DNA of 12,558 nucleotides from an uncultured Eubacterium sp. (GCA_958446835.1 CAUCXT010000060.1:1-12558); one strand, 5' to 3'; counted from the first letter of the stretch, positions 1-7,579 are shown. Notes: generated from the letters alone by a model not told the origin. Numbers and translations: made by a program.

Positions 1-22
1 GCCAGGATCAAACTCTCATAAA
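1..22 (-). rRNA. rrs: 16S ribosomal RNA, 5' end only
   Basis: The reverse complement of the first bases reads TTTATGAGAGTTTGATCCTGGC. This contains the universal 16S 5' motif AGAGTTTGATCCTGGC, the site of the common 27F primer. The mature 5' end is placed by analogy with Bacillus-type 16S, about seven bases before AGAG, so it could be off by a few bases. The rest of the gene lies beyond the left edge. The tandem promoters on the right side of this fragment confirm that it is the start of an rRNA operon. Confidence 0.95.
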
Positions 23-57
23 AAGTTTAATTCCGTCAGAACTACTCTGGCTTCTCA

Positions 58-81
58 GACGAAACCCTATGGGTTTTCGTC
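58..81 (-). other. Hairpin in the 16S rRNA leader
   Basis: The arms GACGAAACCC (58-67) and GGGTTTTCGTC (71-81) pair across a three-base loop with one bulged T. It lies about 35 bases upstream of the mature 16S end. It may form part of the pre-rRNA leader structure used in processing, but which partner sequence it normally pairs with cannot be told because the downstream spacer is outside the window. Confidence 0.5.
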
Positions 82-230
82 ATGAAGTTTTCGTTCTCCG
101 TTGTTTACCTAGACGATAATCCGAAGAATTTTCGTCTTTTTAAAGGTTTATGTTCGTTTCTGAATATTCTTAGATTCTTCAAGCAGAAACCACTTTAAGA
201 ACCCGTTAGAATTTTCAGGGTTGTTTTACT

Positions 231-250
231 GTTCAGTTATCAAAGAACCT
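231..250 (-). promoter_or_regulatory. boxA-like antitermination element in the rRNA leader
   Basis: The minus strand reads AGGTTCTTTGATAACTGAAC. This resembles the Firmicutes rRNA boxA/leader consensus, roughly TGYTCTTTGAAAACT. It sits about 45 bases downstream of the expected start of the promoter-proximal rRNA promoter and well before 16S, as expected for a NusB/S10 loading site. The match is by eye. Confidence 0.6.
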
Positions 251-298
251 TGTCGCTTTCTGTGAGTTCTTGTCGTTCTCATCGGCGACAGCTTATTT

Positions 299-327
299 AT
301 ATTAGCATAATCAGTTTTGTTTGTCAA
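299..327 (-). promoter_or_regulatory. rRNA operon promoter, proximal
   Basis: On the minus strand, TTGACA (322-327) is followed by exactly 17 bases and then TAATAT (299-304). Transcription would start near 292, about 270 bases before 16S. This is the closest of three tandem promoters driving the rRNA operon at the left edge. Confidence 0.88.
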
Positions 328-471
328 GAACTTTTTTAACTTTTTTCAAAACCTTGTTGAACCATTCTGTTCTCAGGTAAGTTATAAGTTCTTGGACTCA
401 CGCCAGACAGATAAGCTTCTTTATCAGTAGTCACCGTCTTAACTGATTCCCTCTCGTTGAGGACGTGTTAC

Positions 472-500
472 ATAATAACATGTCTCCGGAGGATTGTCAA
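472..500 (-). promoter_or_regulatory. rRNA operon promoter, middle
   Basis: On the minus strand, TTGACA (495-500) is followed by a 17-base spacer and TATTAT (472-477). The consensus -35 box begins at the edge of the A/T-rich inverted repeat at 499-539, so the repeat may shape this promoter or end transcripts from the distal one. Confidence 0.87.
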
Positions 501-539
501 CAGTTTTTTTAGAATTTTTTCTTTTTTCTAAAAACTGTT
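499..539 (-). repeat. Inverted repeat abutting the middle rRNA promoter
   Basis: The arm AACAGTTTTTTTAGAA (499-514) pairs with TTCTAAAAACTGTT (526-539) around an 11-base T-rich loop. In RNA from the distal promoter it would form a long A/U-rich hairpin ending at the TTGACA of the middle promoter. It could be a weak terminator/attenuator, a processing site, or simply an UP-like A/T-rich element in DNA. It lacks the GC stem plus U-run of a strong terminator. Confidence 0.55.
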
Positions 540-608
540 TACAATTCATTCTGGCTTGCTTTCACTCACCGGATGTCTTGCTAATGCCTTGTTTTTCAAG
601 GCTTGTTT

Positions 609-637
609 ATACTAACATATTATTTCATGTTTGTAAA
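609..637 (-). promoter_or_regulatory. rRNA operon promoter, distal
   Basis: On the minus strand, TTTACA (632-637) is followed by a 17-base spacer and TAGTAT (609-614). It matches consensus less well than the two inner promoters. It is the furthest upstream of the set, with starts separated by about 137 and 173 bases. The block is preceded by the terminator of the lipoprotein gene, so the operons are insulated. Confidence 0.75.
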
Positions 638-719
638 GCTTTATTTTAAAGAAAGTTTTTGGACATATTTCGTACAAATTGTTTGAATTTTCTGATTTTA
701 AAGAAAATAACATCATTAC

Positions 720-768
720 AGAAAAAGTGGTTCAGCCAAGCCGTATACACGCTTAACTGAACCACTTT
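720..768 (-). terminator. Intrinsic terminator of the two-component/lipoprotein operon
   Basis: The arms AAAGTGGTTCAG (724-735) and CTGAACCACTTT (757-768) form a perfect 12-bp stem. It extends by four further pairs after a two-base internal mismatch. On the minus strand the stem runs directly into TTTTTC. It lies about 80 bases after the lipoprotein stop codon and separates this operon from the rRNA promoters. Confidence 0.92.
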
Positions 769-787
769 ACCTTCCGTTATATCATAC

Positions 788-814
788 CATTATTCTGCAT
801 ATCAGCAGATAATG
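788..814 (-). repeat. Small inverted repeat after the lipoprotein gene
   Basis: CATTATTCTGC (788-798) pairs with GCAGATAATG (805-814) with one bulged T. It lies between the lipoprotein stop and the operon terminator and has no U-run, so it is more likely a 3' UTR stem than a second terminator. Confidence 0.4.
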
Positions 815-848
815 TCCGTCATATTTAATTCATGCTTAGCCAGCTTCC

Positions 849-1541
849 CTATCTCGACTCTGTAGGGAGTGAGCTTCCGCCATTGCCATATCTAACCTGA
901 ATCTTCGACAACGCTTCTGCGTCATCTGCATCAACCTGAAAGACAATCACTGCCGTCTTAGTTTCTCCTGCTGCCAGCTTGAAATCCTTCATGTTGCTGA
1001 AGTCATTTAACAATAATGTCTTAAAGCTAATAACCGACTTAGAGCTGTCTATCTTAAGTCTAAATACAGGTGTATCCTGAGATACCGAATATGTCACTTC
1101 CGCATCCGTATTATTTGTGAGAGAATATTCAACTGCCACAAGCTTCTTTCCCGGCTCCGCTTCAACCACAAACAATGCACTTCCATCATTCGGATACTCA
1201 TCACTAATCACACTATCTTTATACGTTATGTCAATTCCTTCCATATTCATATAATCAGAGAGCAGTGTATAATCCTTTTTTACTACAATCGTATTACCCT
1301 GAGAATCAGTCTGAGTCTCCTCATTATCATAGCCATCATCTGCTGCTCCGGGCTGCGTATCCTTTATATCAGGTGTGTATAGATAATTCACCTTCGTCGT
1401 CTTTACAACAATCCTTGCGGCATAGTTAGCGATAATATCATTCTGCTCATTATTGATATCAATCCCTTTGCTACATCCTGTAGCAAAAATAGCACACATG
1501 GCAGACAGAATAGCCATGCTGCGAAGTGAATTCTTTTTCAT
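849..1541 (-). CDS. Putative lipoprotein downstream of a two-component system
   Basis: This is a 230-aa protein. Seen: a lysine-rich N-terminus, a hydrophobic stretch (residues 8-19) and a lipobox ATGC with Cys23. This predicts a type II signal peptide, lipid modification, and anchoring on the outer face of the membrane. Residues 30-110 are acidic and low in structure. Residues 115-230 alternate hydrophobic and polar residues and include VEYSLTNNTDAEVTYSV. This resembles the immunoglobulin-like fold of DUF4352/DUF5067-type exported lipoproteins, an assignment from pattern only. The start has GAGGA eight bases upstream. It follows the sensor kinase by 54 bp in the same direction and ends at a strong terminator, so it is the last gene of that operon. 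An internal promoter may also drive it alone. An envelope-sensing accessory or target role is inference. Confidence 0.85.
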   Translation of the reverse strand: MKKNSLRSMAILSAMCAIFATGCSKGIDINNEQNDIIANYAARIVVKTTKVNYLYTPDIKDTQPGAADDGYDNEETQTDSQGNTIVVKKDYTLLSDYMNMEGIDITYKDSVISDEYPNDGSALFVVEAEPGKKLVAVEYSLTNNTDAEVTYSVSQDTPVFRLKIDSSKSVISFKTLLLNDFSNMKDFKLAAGETKTAVIVFQVDADDAEALSKIQVRYGNGGSSLPTESR

Positions 1542-1582
1542 AAGTCATCCTCATTTCTGCATAATCCCATAAGATTTCCTTG

Positions 1583-1611
1583 ATTATATCATTTTCTATG
1601 CGTTTTCGCAA
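1583..1611 (-). promoter_or_regulatory. Candidate internal promoter for the lipoprotein gene
   Basis: On the minus strand, TTGCGA (1606-1611) is followed by a 17-base spacer and a perfect TATAAT (1583-1588). The -35 box lies inside the last codons of the sensor kinase and the start would fall about 35 bases before the lipoprotein ATG. It suggests the lipoprotein can be made without its sensor. Confidence 0.6.
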
Positions 1612-3092
1612 TCTAATTCAAACCAGAAATCAACACCATTTTCAACATTGTCTGCTCCACACTTCTGATTATGGGAATTCATGATTGCCTTTACGATTGA
1701 GAGTCCCACTCCGCTTCCACCATATTCCCTGGTTCTTGCCTTATCCACCTTATAGAATTTGTCCCAAATCTTATCTATATCATTTTCAGGAATATGCTTT
1801 CCAGTGTTGAACACATGGATTCTCACTTTCTTATCGGTCGAGTCTACGTTCTCAAGCCATATCTTTATATAAGCCTTTTCTCCGCCTATACTTTCAACAT
1901 GGTTAATTGCATTGCTGATATAATTGGTTATTACTTCCTCTATCTTAAACTGATCCGCCCATACATATTCCGGCTTTACATAATCATACAGAATTTCCGA
2001 GTCCTTTTGCTGAGCACGTATCCTGTTGGTTCGCGCCAATTCGCCTATATGTTTAGCTATATCAAATCTTTCGATAGTAAGAGGGTCATTTCCGGACTCG
2101 AGCTGATTAAGTGTGAGGAGCTGTTTTACCATATTATTCATCTTTGCAGCCTCGTCTATGATGACGTCGCAGTAAAACTCAGTGCTTTCCGGATCATCCG
2201 TAATTCCATCCTTAAGCCCTTCGGCATATCCCTGAATCAGTGCAATCGGAGTTTTGAGCTCATGTGAAACATTGGATATGAAATCCTTGCGCATATTATC
2301 TATTTCTTCTTTTTTATCAATATCCTTTTGAAGCTCAAGATTAGCACTCTTGAGGTCGGAAATGTAGTGCTTGAGATTGTCGGACATTTTATTGATGCTC
2401 TCTCCAAGCATTCCTATCTCGCCATTATCCTTTGACTCATATTTTACGTCAAAGTCCATTTTTGCCATCGCTTCAGCTGTCAGGGACAATTTTTTTATAG
2501 GTCTTGTAAACTGACCTGCCACAAAAAAGGCGATTATGCCTCCCACAATCATTCCAACAACACCGACAATTATAAAGAAGCGGTTCGATATTCCTACGTT
2601 TTTACTTATACTTTCAAGCGGAACCTGAATAAGAATATTATACATATAGTTATCATCATTTCCTATAAGTTCAAGATATGACTGCTGGTCATATATGTTA
2701 TAAGACGTCTGTATAACATAGCTGTCGCTTCTGGCAATCACATTACTTGAGCTTGGCGACTGTAGAAAATAGAAATCCTGAAGCCATTTTTTAGTCTTAT
2801 CTATATCCGCCTTAAGACTATACACCTTCTCAAAATTCGAATCCACAACCAGTGCCGTCATATTTCTCTCAGTACTTATATCATACATAACTTCGCCAAG
2901 CTTATTCTGGTCTATATCCGAACCGTTTATTACCTCTTTTATTCTGTCGAAGGACTGCACAAGCGCCTTTTGCTGCTGCCTTATATAATATTTTTCAAGA
3001 AAAAGTGCATTAAACAGACAGCAAAAAAGCACCAGCCCCGCCACTATTGACATTATGATTATAGAAAGCTTTAACCTTATTGAATGTTTCAT
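1596..3092 (-). CDS. Membrane sensor histidine kinase
   Basis: This 498-aa protein autophosphorylates on histidine and passes the phosphate to the regulator encoded just upstream. Seen in order: membrane segment about 9-31; extracytoplasmic sensor region about 33-170; second membrane segment about 171-192; HAMP linker about 193-246; HisKA dimerisation helix with FISNVSHELKTP, phosphoacceptor His277; HATPase_c domain with N box (390-398, NYISNAINH), G1 (428-431) and G2 (GGSGVGLSI, 458-466). All expected catalytic motifs are intact and the length is normal for the family. The ATG overlaps the regulator's stop as ATGA, indicating translational coupling. The sensor region matches no ligand-binding fold that I can name, so the stimulus is unknown. 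The co-transcribed lipoprotein suggests an envelope signal, which is inference. Confidence 0.95.
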   Translation of the reverse strand: MKHSIRLKLSIIIMSIVAGLVLFCCLFNALFLEKYYIRQQQKALVQSFDRIKEVINGSDIDQNKLGEVMYDISTERNMTALVVDSNFEKVYSLKADIDKTKKWLQDFYFLQSPSSSNVIARSDSYVIQTSYNIYDQQSYLELIGNDDNYMYNILIQVPLESISKNVGISNRFFIIVGVVGMIVGGIIAFFVAGQFTRPIKKLSLTAEAMAKMDFDVKYESKDNGEIGMLGESINKMSDNLKHYISDLKSANLELQKDIDKKEEIDNMRKDFISNVSHELKTPIALIQGYAEGLKDGITDDPESTEFYCDVIIDEAAKMNNMVKQLLTLNQLESGNDPLTIERFDIAKHIGELARTNRIRAQQKDSEILYDYVKPEYVWADQFKIEEVITNYISNAINHVESIGGEKAYIKIWLENVDSTDKKVRIHVFNTGKHIPENDIDKIWDKFYKVDKARTREYGGSGVGLSIVKAIMNSHNQKCGADNVENGVDFWFELDCENA

Positions 3093-3760
3093 TTTTCAAA
3101 TTTATACCCCAATCCCCACACAGTTTTAATATAATCGCCTTTTTCGCCCATCTTGCTGCGAAGCTTCTTTACATGTGTGTCTATTGTTCTGGCATCGCCA
3201 AAATAATCATAATTCCATACGTTATTGAGAATTTTTTCACGCGATAATGCTATTCCCCTATTTTCAATGAAATAAGTCAACAGTTCAAATTCTTTATAAC
3301 TCAGCTCTATTTCCTCGCCGTCAATTTTTACATAATGCGCTGTCTTGTCTACCTCTATCCCCTCATATTCAAGCTTGTCATTTCCAATAGCATTGGTTCT
3401 CCGCAAAATAGCTTCAACCCTCGCCACCAGTATTTTAGGGCTGAACGGCTTGGAAATATACTCATCAACTCCAAGATTAAAGCCTGCAAGCTCATCCTGC
3501 TCTTCAGACTTCGCAGTAAGCATGATAATAGGTACCTTAGAGTCCTTTCTAATCGTCCTGCACACATCATATCCATTCATCTTCGGCATCATCACATCCA
3601 GTATTATAAGTGAGATATCTTTATCTGCGTAAAATACATCTACCGCCTGTTCTCCATCCTCAGCCTCCACAACTTCAAAGCCACTCTTTACCAGAAAATC
3701 CTTTACAAGCTTGCGCATACGGCTCTCATCATCTACCACCAGTACCTTTAATCTATCCAT
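3089..3760 (-). CDS. OmpR/PhoB-family response regulator
   Basis: This is a 223-aa DNA-binding regulator. The receiver domain (1-122) has acidic pocket Asp10/Asp11, phosphoacceptor Asp55 in LDVMMPKMNG, Thr82 and Lys104 (SKPF). The winged-helix domain (about 128-223) has the typical ELLTYFIENRG, recognition helix TIDTHVKKLRSK and C-terminal VWGLGYKFE. The start is the ATG at 3758-3760 because AAAGGAGAG lies just upstream and the protein then begins MDRLKVLVVDD, as the family does. An in-frame extension to 3910 would run into the neighbouring gene and has no such site. It is the first gene of the operon with the sensor kinase and lipoprotein. Confidence 0.96.
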   Translation of the reverse strand: MDRLKVLVVDDESRMRKLVKDFLVKSGFEVVEAEDGEQAVDVFYADKDISLIILDVMMPKMNGYDVCRTIRKDSKVPIIMLTAKSEEQDELAGFNLGVDEYISKPFSPKILVARVEAILRRTNAIGNDKLEYEGIEVDKTAHYVKIDGEEIELSYKEFELLTYFIENRGIALSREKILNNVWNYDYFGDARTIDTHVKKLRSKMGEKGDYIKTVWGLGYKFEK

Positions 3761-3805
3761 ACAAGTATCTCTCCTTTTAATTGCATTTCCTTTAATTATG
3801 AAGGA

Positions 3806-3814
3806 ACTATAACA
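3806..3814 (-). promoter_or_regulatory. Candidate extended -10 promoter of the two-component operon
   Basis: The minus strand reads TGTTATAGT, an extended -10 (TGnTATAAT-like), about 45 bases before the regulator's ATG. No good -35 box lies 16-18 bases upstream. The operon may therefore depend on the extended -10, on an activator, or on readthrough from the gene at 3841-4434, which has no obvious terminator in the 80-bp gap. Confidence 0.35.
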
Positions 3815-3840
3815 GATAACTGTGTCTATATTGTGAAAAA

Positions 3841-4434
3841 TCACTCTATTCCAAGCCTTTTCTCGGCCTCTCTCACTTGTTTTTCTCTCTCGGTAAGCTG
3901 ACTTTCCCAAGCAGCATACTTATCTACCAGCTTGTGTTCATAGTTAATGACATTGACATTATTATCTGTTGTTGCAATATACATCATTATTCCGATAACA
4001 ATAAAAAGAATACTATTACATATAATAAGACTTTTTACTCTGCTCTTATACTTCAGCGTTTCTTTTTTCTGCTCATCCAGCTTTTGCTGTGTATCCGACA
4101 ATCTGTATCCAACAGCCTTTTCAGTCTTGAATGTACCTGTCTGTATTGGCGGCAGTTCCGATGCCTTGGCATATTTTTTATTGATAATTACATCCCTTAA
4201 TCTGCACAAATATTCAAGTCCGATGACCGTTGAAAGCTTATTTTGTGTCACAAGACCTGAGTACAATGCAACAAGAAGTTCTTTCTTCTCCAGATTAACC
4301 TTTTTCATAAGGTTCTCTATCGACTTTTTCTCCTCTAATGCCTTCTCATACTCTTCCTGCGTTTCAAAAGAATAACCATTGACAATCAACTCATTTTCTT
4401 TACCGTTATCCCTCTGATAACCGTTATTTTTCAA
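3841..4434 (-). CDS. Single-pass membrane protein with coiled coil, function unknown
   Basis: This is a 197-aa protein that I cannot assign to a named family. Seen: an N-terminal NGYSFETQEEYEKALEEKK stretch followed by charged helix (24-52), a more globular helical part (53-95), a coiled-coil-prone segment (112-132), one membrane span (about 134-155) and a short charged helical tail (166-197). No signal peptide precedes the span. The start is TTG at 4432-4434: AAGGAAG sits eight bases upstream and no ATG or GTG fits. The N-terminal part recalls short helical modules I associate with Lachnospiraceae membrane proteins, but that is memory, not a search. It lies 80 bp upstream of the two-component operon in the same direction and may be read through into it. 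Confidence 0.8.
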   Translation of the reverse strand: MKNNGYQRDNGKENELIVNGYSFETQEEYEKALEEKKSIENLMKKVNLEKKELLVALYSGLVTQNKLSTVIGLEYLCRLRDVIINKKYAKASELPPIQTGTFKTEKAVGYRLSDTQQKLDEQKKETLKYKSRVKSLIICNSILFIVIGIMMYIATTDNNVNVINYEHKLVDKYAAWESQLTEREKQVREAEKRLGIE

Positions 4435-4565
4435 AGTATCACTTCCTTTTCACAAACAGATTTTAAATAAAATCTACTCATAGCTTATACACATTTATTA
4501 TATTACAAATATTATTTCTATTATATACACTGTAATTTTACTCAGGGCAATACCGAAAGTCAATT

Positions 4566-4628
4566 AAAAAAGCGCTGCCTTATTATACTCACCATTAACA
4601 CAAGGCTCATATAATGCAGGCAGCGCTT
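4566..4628 (-). terminator. Intrinsic terminator of the 79-aa gene
   Basis: AAGCGCTGCCT (4570-4580) and AGGCAGCGCTT (4618-4628) form a perfect 11-bp stem. An inner A/T stem (ATTATA/TATAAT) follows after mismatches. On the minus strand it ends in TTTTTTAATT. It lies 35 bases after the stop codon at 4664. The remaining bases 4435-4565 are A/T-rich. They hold a TATAAT (4520-4525, minus) whose best -35 (TTGCCC) is 19 bases away, a weak promoter candidate for the 197-aa gene. Confidence 0.92.
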
Positions 4629-4663
4629 CTGCACTTACCATATTAAAACCTATTAACGAAACA

Positions 4664-4903
4664 TCAAGCTGTCTGCTTGGTTCCTTTAGAAATATACGCT
4701 TCGATAATCTTCCTTGCGTCATCAGTAGTAAGGCTGCTGTCGCGAAGCAGATTTCCTATCTCAGCTATTTCTTTATCCTGCTTTTCCTTAATAAGCTCTT
4801 CAAGTTCCATCTGTTCAGTTTTAATTCTGACCTTCAGAGCTTCTATCACTTCACTTTTCTCCCTGATTTTATCATCAAGGCTCTTTCTCGGTCCTCTTGC
4901 CAT
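4664..4903 (-). CDS. Small basic/helical protein, function unknown
   Basis: This is a 79-aa protein. Seen: a basic N-terminus (MARGPRKS), then a heptad-like charged helix from about 9 to 52 that predicts a coiled coil, and a final helical unit with LTTDDARKIIEAYI. There is no signal peptide or membrane segment. A textbook AGGAGG lies seven bases before the ATG, and a strong terminator follows, so it is probably expressed as a single-gene unit. The layout (coiled coil plus short C-terminal helical unit) resembles DUF4315-type small proteins often found on conjugative elements. No other conjugation gene is nearby, so I do not assign it. A dimeric DNA- or protein-binding role is a guess. Confidence 0.8.
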   Translation of the reverse strand: MARGPRKSLDDKIREKSEVIEALKVRIKTEQMELEELIKEKQDKEIAEIGNLLRDSSLTTDDARKIIEAYISKGTKQTA

Positions 4904-5038
4904 ATATTTTCCTCCTATCCATATATATAATTGTGAAGCTCAATTTACATAACACACATCATTCACAAACTGAGTTTTTCAATTATCTTATTAATAATAT
5001 ATGGACAAGGCTGATATTTTATACCACAATTTTCAGGC

Positions 5039-5914
5039 TTAATATTCTCTGGTTCCACCATAGTAAATCAGAGAAAGCATATCCGGACCGGTATGGGCAC
5101 CTATAATCGGACTGAGCATGGTAATCTTAACCTCTGCCTCAGGTCTACACTCCTCAATCAATCCCTTAAGTGTATTCGCATCATCCACGCAGTCTGCACA
5201 GCTAAGATATACCGTCTTTAGCACAGACGGATCATAGTTGGCATTAAATCGTTCAACCATTGCCTTAAGTGCAAGCTTATTTCCGCGTTTCTTATCAATA
5301 GTCTGAAGCTTTCCATTCTTGTCTATTGTGAGAATAGGCTTGATATTGAGTGCTGTTCCCATAATAGCCGTAGCCGCGGATACTCTTCCACCTCTCTTAA
5401 GGTACATAAGATCCTCAACCTTAAACCAGTAATTGATATTATCTGCATGATTTCTAAGCCACTGTGCGTTTTCCTTATAATTCATGCCTGCCTCACGATT
5501 GTTCACCGCAAGTTCAACCATTACTCCCATTCCGCCTGTAGCTCCTAATGAATCAACCACTTCAATCTTAACTTCATCGTAATCCTCTTCAAGCATCTTT
5601 ACTGCCATAAGTGCTGATTCGTATGTATTGCTTAGTCCACTTGAAAGTGAAAGGTATACTATCTCCTTTCCTTCCTTGACATATTCCTCAAAAACTTCTA
5701 TGTAATGATTAGGGGTAATCTGGCTTGTATGTGTTGCAATCTTATTTCTAAGCTTTCCGTAATATTCATGCATCATGGAATCGCTCTCTGGTGCCTCACA
5801 GTGAAATGTATCTTCACCCAATACATACTCCATCGGCACATAATGAATATCATGCTCAGCCGCATAATCTTTATCAATATCAATCGAAACATCCGCAAAA
5901 ATATAGTAGCTCAT
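5039..5914 (-). CDS. DegV-family fatty-acid-binding protein
   Basis: This is a 291-aa cytoplasmic protein of the DegV/FakB family, which holds a fatty acid while a FakA-type kinase phosphorylates it, feeding exogenous fatty acids into phospholipid. Seen: THTSQITP (61-68) corresponds to the family's conserved TSQP-like lipid-carboxylate motif. VDSLGATGGMG and LMYLKRGGRVSAATA match the usual domain-linking motifs, and the C-terminus has IGAHTGPDML, where the family usually has GPGA. The Asp in that motif is a mild departure. The start is the ATG at 5912-5914, with GGAGG five bases upstream. The in-frame ATG twelve bases earlier actually contains that site and has none of its own. No kinase gene is adjacent, which is common for these proteins. 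Confidence 0.93.
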   Translation of the reverse strand: MSYYIFADVSIDIDKDYAAEHDIHYVPMEYVLGEDTFHCEAPESDSMMHEYYGKLRNKIATHTSQITPNHYIEVFEEYVKEGKEIVYLSLSSGLSNTYESALMAVKMLEEDYDEVKIEVVDSLGATGGMGVMVELAVNNREAGMNYKENAQWLRNHADNINYWFKVEDLMYLKRGGRVSAATAIMGTALNIKPILTIDKNGKLQTIDKKRGNKLALKAMVERFNANYDPSVLKTVYLSCADCVDDANTLKGLIEECRPEAEVKITMLSPIIGAHTGPDMLSLIYYGGTREY

Positions 5915-5951
5915 AAGTTCCTCCATACTCTATGTTATCTTTCTTTATGTT

Positions 5952-5970
5952 ACAAAAGTACAGCTTTTGT
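5952..5970. promoter_or_regulatory. Inverted repeat upstream of the DegV gene
   Basis: ACAAAAG (5952-5958) and CTTTTGT (5964-5970) form a 7-bp dyad with a five-base centre, 38 bases upstream of the DegV start. The position suits an operator or a 5' UTR hairpin. No convincing promoter pair could be placed around it, and chance is possible in A/T-rich DNA. Confidence 0.3.
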
Positions 5971-6028
5971 ATCACTTATTCATTCTACAACAAAAATATG
6001 GAATTGTATATATTTTTATATTGTATTT

Positions 6029-7558
6029 TCACGGTTTATTTTCTAAAAGAATATTTCGGGACTCATCAATTAAAAATTTCTTAAAATCTCCATCCTCTGT
6101 CACAGTTATCGGTCCTTCTGTTTTAAATATCATACTGCAGGGCTTTTCTTTAGTGTAAGTATCCCACCGAGGCATATCAGTCCCATCTACATCCTCTCCA
6201 TTCGGATTACCTGTCTTCACAAAATTAGCCCAATAATTACACATCTGACGTGCAAGGTCATAATGTACACCTTTAAATGGTCTCCAGCATTTTGCCAATG
6301 TTTCAAAAAAGAACCATAGTTCCACGGAATGAAATGTTCCCGGATTATCCCATCCCGGAATATCCGCGTCAAAACAATAATAATACAGTTCATTATCATT
6401 TCCGTTTTTCTCATTCTGCAATGCTATTGCCTTAATTGTACATTCAATTCCGCTAATCTTCCCATAACAGCCATTCCCGCCTTCATGCGCCTGCTTAAAT
6501 GCAAGGAATTCATCAGCTCTGTCTCCAAAAATTTCTCCGGCAGTGTCCGCAAGCGTCTTTCCTTCCTGTATATTTATAAAACTCGGAAACTCATCAGACG
6601 TATTTCCCGCCATAACCTTAACCTTTGCAATCTTATTCTGCGCCCACAACGCAAGAGGGTCTCCAACACAGAACTTTCCATCAAGCACAGTAAACATTCT
6701 TGGGTTGTTCCGTACATACTCATTGTACTTATGCAATATGAACTTTGCATCAAGTTTTCTTGCCTCATCCAGACTTTCAACTCCCAGATATTCAAAAAAC
6801 TTCTCACCATGCTTTTGTGCCGATTCAAGTGTTTCAGGCTGACCTACTCCCGGTTCACGATATGGACTTCTAATCATTGCGCTCTGAATAATTGCCTTTT
6901 TAAACAATCCTTCACTTGACGGTGCCGCCATCTGTGACAGGACACTTCCTCCACCTGCTGATTGACCTGCAATAGTTATATTGTCGGGGTCTCCTCCAAA
7001 TCCAGCAATATTTCTTACAACCCATTTAAGACCTGCCTGCTGGTCAAGATTTCCAAAATTAGCAGGTGCTTCAGGAGCCTCAGCCGTTATCTGCGGGTGT
7101 GCAAGGAAACCGAAAACATTGATTCTGTAATTCACACTTACAACAATAATCCCCCTTCTTGCAAGCCTTTCTCCATCAAATTCCATCTCAGAAGGATACC
7201 CCCACTGAAGTCCTCCGCCAAAATACCACACCACTACCGGCAGCTTTTCATTTTCATTTTTTGCAGGAGTCCAGACATTAAGATATAAGCAGTCCTCACT
7301 CATAGCTATATCAGGATCAACGTGCCACTCCCTGCAATAAATATCGTTTCCAAGTCCCGGCGTGTCCTGAACAGAAATCGGTGCAAATCTGCATGTGTCC
7401 TTGATTCCATCCCAGCTTTCACAAGGCTGCGGTGCCCTCCATCTGTTTTTTCCAATCGGTGGTGCTGCAAAGGGAATTCCCTTAAATACAGTAATTCTCG
7501 GGTCTGCCGCTTCAATTCCGCGTACAATACCATTTTCCGTTTTTGCTACTCTTAACAT
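6029..7558 (-). CDS. Type-B carboxylesterase (alpha/beta hydrolase, PnbA-like)
   Basis: This 509-aa enzyme of the carboxylesterase type-B family cleaves carboxylic esters. Seen: N-terminal VFKGIPFAAPP typical of the family, EDCLYLNVW (88-96), oxyanion loop FGGG (113-116; the family usually has HGGG), nucleophile elbow GQSAGG with Ser200, acidic Glu323 in GNTSDEF and His410 in GTFHSVELWF. This gives a complete Ser-Glu-His triad with the spacing of Bacillus p-nitrobenzyl esterase. No signal peptide is present, so it should be cytoplasmic. GGAGG lies six bases before the ATG. The natural substrate is not shown. The nearby GH43 gene and GH5 relic suggest removal of acetyl or other acyl groups from imported plant oligosaccharides, an inference. 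The only upstream element is a perfect 30-bp palindrome. Confidence 0.95.
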   Translation of the reverse strand: MLRVAKTENGIVRGIEAADPRITVFKGIPFAAPPIGKNRWRAPQPCESWDGIKDTCRFAPISVQDTPGLGNDIYCREWHVDPDIAMSEDCLYLNVWTPAKNENEKLPVVVWYFGGGLQWGYPSEMEFDGERLARRGIIVVSVNYRINVFGFLAHPQITAEAPEAPANFGNLDQQAGLKWVVRNIAGFGGDPDNITIAGQSAGGGSVLSQMAAPSSEGLFKKAIIQSAMIRSPYREPGVGQPETLESAQKHGEKFFEYLGVESLDEARKLDAKFILHKYNEYVRNNPRMFTVLDGKFCVGDPLALWAQNKIAKVKVMAGNTSDEFPSFINIQEGKTLADTAGEIFGDRADEFLAFKQAHEGGNGCYGKISGIECTIKAIALQNEKNGNDNELYYYCFDADIPGWDNPGTFHSVELWFFFETLAKCWRPFKGVHYDLARQMCNYWANFVKTGNPNGEDVDGTDMPRWDTYTKEKPCSMIFKTEGPITVTEDGDFKKFLIDESRNILLENKP

Positions 7559-7579
7559 AGATAACCTCCATTATAAAAC

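Noticed and set aside
3761..3910. Upstream extension of the response regulator by 50 residues
   Set aside because: The extension overlaps the end of the 197-aa gene, while the start at 3760 has a strong AAAGGAGAG site and gives the standard receiver-domain N-terminus.
6329..6919. Plus-strand open frame of 196 codons opposite the esterase gene
   Set aside because: It lies wholly within an intact, motif-complete esterase gene and its translation shows no domain or plausible start site.
7569..7574. TATAAT directly before the esterase ribosome site as its promoter
   Set aside because: No -35 box exists at 16-18 bases; the upstream bases are the palindrome arm. Transcription would also start inside the ribosome site or the coding region.
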